From Streptococcus oralis (GTDB taxonomy: Bacteria > Bacillota > Bacilli > Lactobacillales > Streptococcaceae), in contig NZ_QEWJ01000013.1 of NCBI RefSeq assembly GCF_004127215.1, forward strand, positions 1-40,642: a stretch of DNA of 40,642 bases, in the 5' to 3' direction. Positions 35,167 to 40,642 of the stretch are shown in pieces; the stretch's first letter is position 1, and each line of letters begins with the position of its first letter. A program made the position numbers and the translations under genes. The notes under the pieces are model-generated. The model was not told the DNA's origin and searched no databases. It was given only the letters and a program-made list of their open reading frames with translations.

Positions 35167-35430
35167 ATGACAGAAGAATTTGATGAATTGCTGGATGATG
35201 AAATAACGACCGTAACACTGACTTATACGGACGATTTTATTGTTCCAGAGATTGCGGATAGAGAGGGGATTCATATTTTAGAGAGAGCTGGTAATCAGCT
35301 AGTCTTAGAATATTCTTGTTCCGTGAAGGAAGTTAAGGATTATCTGAGTAGTTACGGCCTGCCTAGACATCCTGAGAGAATTTCATTTGAATTTTCTATA
35401 CATGAAGACTCAAAAAATGATAATCTTTAA
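35167..35430 (+). CDS. Small acidic protein of unknown function, X copy 1
   Basis: The 87-residue acidic protein begins MTEEFDELLDDEITTVTLTY and was not assigned to a family. It is clearly homologous to the protein at 36473, sharing EEFD, ITT-T-TY-DD, PEI-D-EGIHI, NQLV and EF-xx-ED. The ATG is 1 base after the purK stop, with GAGGGG inside the purK end as its ribosome binding site. It is followed by a damaged partner gene (Y). The X-Y pair is duplicated downstream. Confidence 0.65.
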   Translation: MTEEFDELLDDEITTVTLTYTDDFIVPEIADREGIHILERAGNQLVLEYSCSVKEVKDYLSSYGLPRHPERISFEFSIHEDSKNDNL

Positions 35431-35450
35431 AGCTAAATGGAGACCAGTTT

Positions 35451-35677
35451 ATGATTCAAATTATTGTCAATGCTTTTGTGGAGGAAGGAAAAGAAATCGC
35501 CGTTGTGGAAGTGCTCTTTGCCAGTGTCGACCATGAAAAAGTAAAAGCCAATATCAGAAATTAAAGATTCAATATCCAAACAATTATCTGGCTATCTATG
35601 ATTCGCCGTTGGATACAGATCTAAGTAGCTTGCCGCACTATCCGTCGGTTGTGATAAGCAAGGAGGAGTTTAATTAG
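35451..35677 (+). pseudogene. Frameshifted small protein gene, Y copy 1
   Basis: The frame starts MIQIIVNAFVEEGKEIAVVE, like the intact gene at 36759, but stops after about 37 codons. The following frame continues the homology (NNYLAIYDSPLDTDLSSL, then HYPSVVISK) to TAG 35675-35677. One missing base near 35550-35560 explains the break. The gene seems inactive here, while its downstream paralogue is intact. Its function is unknown. Confidence 0.75.
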
Positions 35678-35680
35678 CCT

Positions 35681-36373
35681 ATGAAAACTATTGGTCTGAT
35701 TGGTGGTATGAGTTGGGAAAGCACCACATCTTACTACCAAATCATCAATGAAACCATCAAAAAAGAGCTGGGTGGCTTGCATTCAGCTAAGATTCTGCTT
35801 TACAGTGTTGATTTTGCGGAGGTTGAGCATTATCAGGCAGTCGGAGACTGGGAGAAAAGCGGTCAACTTTTGGCAGATATTGCTCAGCGCTTGGAGCAAG
35901 CTGGTGTAGATTTCATCGTTATTTGCACAAACACCATGCACAAGGTTGCTCCGCAGATACAAGAAAAGATTACGATTCCAATCTTGCATATTGCGCAGGC
36001 AACTGCGCAGGCCTTGTTGGCTGATGGTATTCAAAAGGTCGGCCTCCTGGGAACAAAGTACACCATGACTCAAGATTTTTATAAGGAGAAATTAATAGAG
36101 TCTGGGTTAGAAGTGCTGATTCCAGACCAAGTTGGTATTACAGAGGTCAATCGAATCATTTATGACGAACTTTGCCTAGGGAACATCAAAGAAAGCTCAA
36201 AGCAGACTTATCTTGCCGTTATAGATGATTTGAAAAAGGCGGGCGCAGAGGCCGTTATCTTGGGTTGTACCGAGATAGGTCTCCTCGTCAAGCAATCCGA
36301 CACCGACCTGCCTCTCTATGACACAACAGTGATTCATGCAGAGAAAGCAGCGGAGTGGGCGGTAAATAAGTGA
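35681..36373 (+). CDS. Aspartate/glutamate racemase family protein
   Basis: The 230-residue protein belongs to the cofactor-independent Asp/Glu racemase superfamily, nearest the YgeA-type amino acid racemases. It starts KTIGLIGGMSWESTTSYY; the two catalytic cysteines lie in VICTNTMHK and VILGCTEIGLL. The natural substrate is not known from sequence. AAGGAGG lies about 15 bases before the ATG. It stands between two copies of the X-Y pair, so it is part of the accessory region rather than of purine synthesis. Confidence 0.85.
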   Translation: MKTIGLIGGMSWESTTSYYQIINETIKKELGGLHSAKILLYSVDFAEVEHYQAVGDWEKSGQLLADIAQRLEQAGVDFIVICTNTMHKVAPQIQEKITIPILHIAQATAQALLADGIQKVGLLGTKYTMTQDFYKEKLIESGLEVLIPDQVGITEVNRIIYDELCLGNIKESSKQTYLAVIDDLKKAGAEAVILGCTEIGLLVKQSDTDLPLYDTTVIHAEKAAEWAVNK

Positions 36374-36471
36374 CCATAGAAGACAAGCACAACCGTAGGG
36401 TAGGGCATATAACTTTGTTTAGTGATGCGCTAAATAGTGTGGTTGAATTAGGAGAAGGGATTGATTTTTAA
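36374..36471 (+). repeat. Decayed copy of the purK 3' end (1)
   Basis: The sequence resembles the last about 98 bases of purK (35067-35165), including AAGCACAACCG, CTTTGTTTAGTGATGCGC, ATAGTGTGGTTGA and GGGATTGATTTTT. It has no preceding purK sequence. It is followed by an X gene exactly as the real purK end is, so this is a duplicated junction. Confidence 0.85.
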
Positions 36472-36472
36472 A

Positions 36473-36739
36473 ATGATAGAAGAGTTTGATGATGTATTTG
36501 AAGATGATATTACTACTCTGACATTTACTTATGCGGATGATGTAGTCATCCCAGAAATTCCGGATGCAGAAGGTATTCATATTGTAGAGATAACAAATAA
36601 TCAGCTAGTTATAGAGCATACGCGCGATGATGATGAAGTCTATGATTATATAAAGAGTTTTGGATTAACGAGCCGTCCTATAAAACTTTCGATTGAATTT
36701 TTTGCATACGAAGATCCTGAGGAAGAAGAAAATGATTAG
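36473..36739 (+). CDS. Small acidic protein of unknown function, X copy 2
   Basis: The 88-residue very acidic protein begins MIEEFDDVFEDDITTLTFTY and ends in a Glu-rich tail (YEDPEEEEND). It is a paralogue of the protein at 35167. It starts 1 base after the decayed purK tail, whose GGAGAAGGG supplies the ribosome binding site, just as in copy 1. The intact Y gene follows after 19 bases. The function is unknown; small acidic proteins of this kind can be immunity proteins or anti-toxins, but nothing here proves that. Confidence 0.68.
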   Translation: MIEEFDDVFEDDITTLTFTYADDVVIPEIPDAEGIHIVEITNNQLVIEHTRDDDEVYDYIKSFGLTSRPIKLSIEFFAYEDPEEEEND

Positions 36740-36758
36740 AATTTAATGGGGAGAATCT

Positions 36759-36974
36759 ATGATTCAAATCATCGTGAATGCATTTGTTGAAAAGGATAAG
36801 ACCGGAGCAGTCGTCGAAGTCTTGTATGCTAGTAACGATCACGAAAAAGTGAAGGCTAAGTATGAAGAGCTGGTTGCTCAATGTCCTGAAAACTATTTGG
36901 CAATTTATGATTTGCAGTTAGATACAAATTTGAATACACTAGATCACTATCCATCTGTATGGATTGGGAAATAA
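36759..36974 (+). CDS. Small protein of unknown function, Y copy 2
   Basis: The 71-residue protein starts MIQIIVNAFVEKDKTGAVVE and ends HYPSVWIGK; it is the intact counterpart of the broken gene at 35451. GGGGAG lies 6 bases before the ATG. It always follows an X gene, which suggests the two act together. No family was recognised. Confidence 0.68.
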   Translation: MIQIIVNAFVEKDKTGAVVEVLYASNDHEKVKAKYEELVAQCPENYLAIYDLQLDTNLNTLDHYPSVWIGK

Positions 36975-36985
36975 GAGTTTGAGGA

Positions 36986-37083
36986 GTAAGACAGGACCCC
37001 AGTTATAAGGTCCGTCGTCTTACCTCTGCAAGGTTGAATAGGCTTGTCGTAGCTGATAAAGTCAGCAAGAGAAGTCAGTCAAC
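36986..37083 (+). repeat. Structured non-coding stretch with nested hairpins
   Basis: GTAAGAC (36986-36992) pairs with GTCTTAC (37017-37023) with an inner GGACC/GGTCC. A second structure has GTTGA (37033-37037) with TCAAC (37079-37083) around GCTGA/TCAGC. No gene is seen in it. It lies between the Y copy 2 gene and the next decayed purK end. Confidence 0.55.
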
Positions 37084-37091
37084 TACTGCTG

Positions 37092-37109
37092 GAAAGGGAT
37101 TAATTTTTA
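37092..37109 (+). repeat. Possible short copy of the purK 3' end (2)
   Basis: GAAAGGGATTAATTTTTA resembles the last bases of purK (GAGGGGATTGATTTTTGA) and could encode KGINF before a stop. It again lies immediately before an accessory gene. It is short, so chance similarity is possible. Confidence 0.4.
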
Positions 37110-37118
37110 AAGAATAGT

Positions 37119-37799
37119 ATGCCATTAAAGTATTTTGAAATCAAAAGATTATTGAGATCTCAAATAAGTTTAGTTGATTCTCTTATGAGTAAAGTATTGA
37201 AATACCTATTGTTATATGGATTTCTAGCTATTTTTGTTACAATAGGAAATACTCAACAGAAAACAGATGTCTCAGGAAAGCTCCTAATTCTACTAATAAT
37301 TATGGGAGTACTCTATAGATTAAATGTTCTTTTTGAGAAAATTAATATTAAAAATTTGACGATGGCTTTTAAAAAAGGAAATTTTCTAGATAGTGAGCAT
37401 ACAGAAATGTTAATTTCTGATATTGAATCGTCATTAAATAAAATAAATAATTTTGCAAACTGGAGTTGTGGTATTTTAGCAACCATTTCAATATTTGTTG
37501 GTACAACCTATATTAATTTTCTCATAACTCTCATTACCAAAGAGGAGCTTTCGAAGATATTAATTAGCGAGGGTACTAGTTCACAAAGTAGTCTGATTAG
37601 TATTTTGCTGCAGTTGATGTTGATAGTGGTTTTATTTTTATTGGCATATTATCTTACTGTTCAGGCTTTTACTTATGATATGCGGTTTGTAAACACTATT
37701 TTAAAAAGTAGTCTTTACATTGATGAAGATGATAAGGCCATATATGGATTTTGGAAAAAGTTTTGGTATAGTTTAGAACATTTTACTTCAGGAATTTGA
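37119..37799 (+). CDS. Membrane protein of unknown function (four TM segments)
   Basis: The 226-residue protein has hydrophobic segments at about residues 26-42, 54-69, 112-138 and 162-186, with a charged loop between the second and third (about 70-108). The N-terminus is basic. No family was recognised. It is AT-rich compared with purine genes and is bracketed by decayed purK ends, so it belongs to the accessory cassettes. The ribosome binding site is weak. Confidence 0.65.
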   Translation: MPLKYFEIKRLLRSQISLVDSLMSKVLKYLLLYGFLAIFVTIGNTQQKTDVSGKLLILLIIMGVLYRLNVLFEKINIKNLTMAFKKGNFLDSEHTEMLISDIESSLNKINNFANWSCGILATISIFVGTTYINFLITLITKEELSKILISEGTSSQSSLISILLQLMLIVVLFLLAYYLTVQAFTYDMRFVNTILKSSLYIDEDDKAIYGFWKKFWYSLEHFTSGI

Positions 37800-37847
37800 T
37801 AAAAGTTAATAATCTGAAATTTAGATTTTTTATTCCCTGACCACTAT

Positions 37848-37910
37848 AAGCATAACCGCATGGGTCATGCGACCTTGTTTGGAGTTATGGCTAGCGTGAA
37901 GGAGTTTTGA
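37848..37910 (+). repeat. Decayed copy of the purK 3' end (3)
   Basis: The segment translates as KHNRMGHATLF and continues to SVKEF and a stop, matching [12 protein letters not shown] and SVVEF at the PurK C-terminus. It lacks the rest of purK and has no start. It lies downstream of the membrane protein gene and marks another junction. Confidence 0.85.
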
Positions 37911-37957
37911 ACTTTACAGTTGCAAATTTATAATTGGTATAAATAATAATTTTGTCA

Positions 37958-37966
37958 TGGTATAAT
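37958..37966 (+). promoter_or_regulatory. Promoter of the DUF3800-like gene
   Basis: TGGTATAAT is an extended -10 element 46 bases before the next ATG. No clear -35 is seen. It gives this accessory gene its own transcription. Confidence 0.5.
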
Positions 37967-38012
37967 AAGCTTAGATAGCGATGTTAGTTAAAACGAGAAG
38001 AAGGTTAAAGGT

Positions 38013-39182
38013 ATGATTAAAGGAGATAGTTGGGAAATAATAAGTTCAAAAATAAAAGAAAGTGCTAAATATATTAGTGATCTTAGAAAGTCGGATGAAG
38101 AATTATTTTTTTATTATGATGAATCCAATAATATTAGGAAGTATATACTAAAGAGCACAGGTTTTAATAATGATAATGTCAATTTTTCACTCGCTGGTGT
38201 TTTTTCAACAGAGGAAAAAGATATTTCAAAAGAAGAATTATATGATTTATTAGGCTTTACCAACAATGCTAACTTTAAGGAATTTAAATTTAAGCATTTC
38301 ATCAAAAAAAATAGTCATACTTTTTTTGAAATGATAGATACAGATAAATTTACAAATTTATTTAAATTTATTAAAGATAAAAATTTGTATATTCATGTAA
38401 GTATTTTAAATGTGTTTTATTATGGAATTGTCGATATTGTCGATGAAATTATTCACGATACAATAACCCCAATGAAATTGAATAAAGTATATGTTGGTGA
38501 ATTAAAGGAATTTGTGTATTCAAAAATGTTTTTGGAATATAATAGATTTTCAGAAATGTTTTATGACTTTCATTATCCAAATATTAAAGAAGCAGACTCC
38601 ATTCAATTTTTGGAAAATATTAAAGAGTATTTTGAAACAGTTTCGATAGGTGTTTCAAAACGAGAATTGAATAAGGAATGGTTAGGGTGCATAAAAAAGA
38701 AAATGGATTGTATGAAAAGTAGTACAGACAAATTAGTATTATTGGCACATAATCAAGACGATATTTTAATTGAAAACTTTTCTGAGCTATACAGTCATAA
38801 AATTTTTGTATATGATAAATCAATTCACTTGTTTGATGAAGAGACGGTAATCGAAGAACATTGGTGCCAAACTGGTATGTCAAAATCTACAATTAAAGAT
38901 AGATATAATTTTGAGAGTTCTGAAAAAAATATTATGTTGCAGATAAGTGATGTTATTGCTGGGATTTTTGCTAAGTTATTTGATTATATGGCATGCAAAT
39001 CAATATATAATCTAAAATCGACTGTAACAGAAATGGATAAGAATTCTAGACAGTATAAAAATTTAAAACTTTTAATGGAACTTATAAATAGAACAGAGCT
39101 TTTTGAAAGCTATTTATTAAATTTTACTGTACCTACTTCGTTGCATAAAAAGTTTATCGAACTTTACAATTGTTTTTATTAA
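38013..39182 (+). CDS. DUF3800-like protein
   Basis: The 389-residue protein carries, at residues 32-40, FFYYDESNN, the Asp-Glu-Ser motif of DUF3800 proteins, and near 309-319 LQISDVIAGIF, the second conserved acidic motif of that family. DUF3800 has an RNase H-like fold prediction and is common in defence islands, but its activity is not settled. It is strongly AT-rich. AAGAAGGTTAAAGGT before the ATG is a weak ribosome binding site. Its last codons contain the likely purB promoter. Confidence 0.7.
   Translation: MIKGDSWEIISSKIKESAKYISDLRKSDEELFFYYDESNNIRKYILKSTGFNNDNVNFSLAGVFSTEEKDISKEELYDLLGFTNNANFKEFKFKHFIKKNSHTFFEMIDTDKFTNLFKFIKDKNLYIHVSILNVFYYGIVDIVDEIIHDTITPMKLNKVYVGELKEFVYSKMFLEYNRFSEMFYDFHYPNIKEADSIQFLENIKEYFETVSIGVSKRELNKEWLGCIKKKMDCMKSSTDKLVLLAHNQDDILIENFSELYSHKIFVYDKSIHLFDEETVIEEHWCQTGMSKSTIKDRYNFESSEKNIMLQISDVIAGIFAKLFDYMACKSIYNLKSTVTEMDKNSRQYKNLKLLMELINRTELFESYLLNFTVPTSLHKKFIELYNCFY
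39141..39170 (+). promoter_or_regulatory. purB promoter with PurBox inside the preceding gene
   Basis: TTGCAT (39141-39146) and TACAAT (39165-39170) are 18 bp apart. Between them lies TTTATCGAACTTT (39153-39165), matching the PurBox at 11 of 13 positions. The elements overlap the last codons of the DUF3800-like gene, 25 bases before purB. Confidence 0.55.
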
Positions 39183-39194
39183 AGGAGAATCAAC

Positions 39195-40493
39195 ATGATC
39201 AACCGTTACTCTCGCCCAGAGATGGCGAACATTTGGACTGAAGAAAATAAATACCGTGCTTGGCTTGAGGTGGAAATCTTGGCTGACGAGGCATGGGCTG
39301 AGTTGGGGGAAATCCCTAAGGAAGATGTGGCTTTGATTCGCGAGAAAGCGGACTTTGACATCGACCGTATTTTGGAGATTGAGCAAGAGACGCGTCACGA
39401 TGTGGTGGCTTTCACGCGTGCGGTTTCTGAGACTCTTGGCGAAGAGCGCAAGTGGGTTCACTATGGTTTGACTTCTACCGACGTGGTGGATACGGCCTAC
39501 GGTTACCTTTACAAGCAAGCCAACGACATCATCCGTCGTGATCTTGAAAACTTCACCAACATCATCGCTGATAAGGCTAAGGAGCACAAGTTCACCATCA
39601 TGATGGGGCGTACCCACGGTGTGCACGCTGAGCCGACAACTTTCGGTCTTAAATTGGCGACTTGGTACAGCGAAATGAAACGAAACATCGAGCGTTTCGA
39701 GCATGCGGCTGCTGGTGTGGAAGCTGGTAAGATTTCTGGTGCGGTTGGTAACTTTGCCAATATCCCACCATTCGTAGAGCAGTATGTCTGCGACAAGCTT
39801 GGTATCCGTGCTCAAGAAATCTCTACACAGGTGCTTCCTCGTGACCTTCATGCTGAGTACTTTGCAGTTCTTGCTAGTATCGCGACTTCAATCGAGCGTA
39901 TGGCGACGGAAATCCGTGGTCTGCAAAAATCTGAACAACGCGAAGTGGAAGAATTCTTTGCCAAGGGGCAAAAGGGTTCATCAGCAATGCCTCACAAACG
40001 CAACCCTATCGGTTCTGAAAATATGACGGGTCTTGCGCGTGTTATCCGTGGTCACATGGTGACAGCTTATGAAAATGTGGCTCTCTGGCACGAGCGTGAT
40101 ATTTCCCACTCATCAGCTGAGCGCATCATCACACCAGATACAACCATTTTGATTGACTACATGCTCAACCGTTTTGGAAATATCGTCAAGAACTTGACAG
40201 TCTTCCCAGAAAACATGATCCGCAACATGAACTCAACTTTCGGTCTTATCTTTAGCCAACGTGCTATGTTGACCTTGATTGAGAAAGGTATGACGCGTGA
40301 GCAAGCTTACGACCTTGTTCAACCGAAGACAGCTCAATCATGGGATAATCAAGTAGACTTCAAACCACTTCTCGAGGCAGATCCAGAGGTAACCTCACGT
40401 CTGACTCAAGAAGAAATCGATGAAATCTTTAACCCTGCATACTACACCAAACGAGTAGATGATATCTTCGAACGTATCGGACTGGGTGACTAA
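39195..40493 (+). CDS. purB: Adenylosuccinate lyase
   Basis: PurB acts twice: it splits SAICAR to AICAR and adenylosuccinate to AMP, releasing fumarate. The 432-residue protein has the fumarase/aspartase superfamily signature [15 protein letters not shown] with the catalytic serine loop, the His in TSTDVVDTA and [12 protein letters not shown] regions, and RHDVVAF. AAAGGAGAATCAAC is a strong ribosome binding site. It closes the purine region. Confidence 0.96.
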   Translation: MINRYSRPEMANIWTEENKYRAWLEVEILADEAWAELGEIPKEDVALIREKADFDIDRILEIEQETRHDVVAFTRAVSETLGEERKWVHYGLTSTDVVDTAYGYLYKQANDIIRRDLENFTNIIADKAKEHKFTIMMGRTHGVHAEPTTFGLKLATWYSEMKRNIERFEHAAAGVEAGKISGAVGNFANIPPFVEQYVCDKLGIRAQEISTQVLPRDLHAEYFAVLASIATSIERMATEIRGLQKSEQREVEEFFAKGQKGSSAMPHKRNPIGSENMTGLARVIRGHMVTAYENVALWHERDISHSSAERIITPDTTILIDYMLNRFGNIVKNLTVFPENMIRNMNSTFGLIFSQRAMLTLIEKGMTREQAYDLVQPKTAQSWDNQVDFKPLLEADPEVTSRLTQEEIDEIFNPAYYTKRVDDIFERIGLGD

Positions 40494-40520
40494 TCACAAC
40501 AAAAAAGCGAGATTCTGTAC

Positions 40521-40642
40521 TGACCCCAAAAAGTTAGACAATTAATTTATCCGAAGGATTTAGTTCTGTATTGCACAGGACTGAGTCCTTTTAGTTTTAT
40601 CTTAATTCGTTTATTGTTGTAGTAATCAATGTAGTCCACAAT
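40521..40642 (-). mobile_element. End of an IS3-family insertion sequence
   Basis: The sequence TGACCCCAAAAAGTTAGAC at 40521-40539 looks like the terminal inverted repeat of an IS3/IS150-group element, followed inward by the end of its transposase. The element continues beyond the window. Its outer end may begin a few bases earlier. Confidence 0.8.
40547..40642 (-). CDS. IS3-family transposase OrfB, C-terminal part
   Basis: On the minus strand 31 residues and a stop are visible, with DYIDYYNNKRIK and LKGLSPVQYRTKSF, the standard C-terminal end of IS3-family DDE transposases (rve integrase-core proteins). The remainder lies outside the window, so completeness cannot be judged. Confidence 0.88.
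   Translation of the reverse strand: MVDYIDYYNNKRIKIKLKGLSPVQYRTKSFG

Overview
The window is chromosomal DNA of a mitis-group Streptococcus, most like S. mitis or a close relative of S. pneumoniae. The gene order 5S rRNA, tRNA-Asn, comW, purA, tadA, SRP RNA, dut, radA, carbonic anhydrase, prs, and later araT, recO, plsX, acpP, comAB, purCLFMN/H, purD, purE, purK, purB is the pneumococcal backbone. ComW is clearly divergent from the pneumococcal protein, and several pneumococcal accessory genes are absent or replaced, so S. pneumoniae itself is less likely.

Positions 1-12690 are mostly housekeeping: the end of an rRNA operon, a decayed IS200, the competence gene comW, purA, a CiaR-controlled small RNA (csRNA), tadA, the SRP RNA, a SigX (cin-box) operon dut-phosphatase-radA, carbonic anhydrase, prs, a CoA-binding protein, a YeiH-type membrane protein, and araT-recO-plsX-acpP.

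Positions 12690-19250 form a competence-linked peptide locus. It opens with three tandem units, each made of a cin-box-like motif, a strong ribosome binding site and a 16-residue Trp/Lys-rich peptide with no leader. Then come three double-glycine bacteriocin-like peptides with GxxxG motifs, a 23-codon double-glycine peptide with a nine-residue cargo, and a run of small membrane proteins resembling immunity proteins. The locus ends at comAB, the C39-peptidase ABC exporter of double-glycine peptides, behind a ComE-type direct repeat. Peptide genes under the late competence sigma factor next to the early-competence exporter suggest a competence-timed bacteriocin programme.

Positions 19250-40500 carry de novo purine synthesis (IMP and AMP branches), with candidate PurR boxes before purC, purD and purB. 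Accessory genes sit in nearly every junction of this purine region: a two-TM zinc-ribbon protein between purN and purH; a two-gene ATPase plus TOPRIM-like cassette (AbiL/PARIS-like architecture) between purH and purD, followed by a diverged second copy of the purH 3' end; a pair of multi-hairpin modules between purD and purE; and a series of small unknown genes, a racemase, a membrane protein and a DUF3800-like protein between purK and purB, punctuated by up to three decayed copies of the purK 3' end. The repeated gene tails suggest that cargo enters next to purine genes by recombination and brings a donor copy of the neighbouring gene end. The window closes in the end of an IS3-family element.
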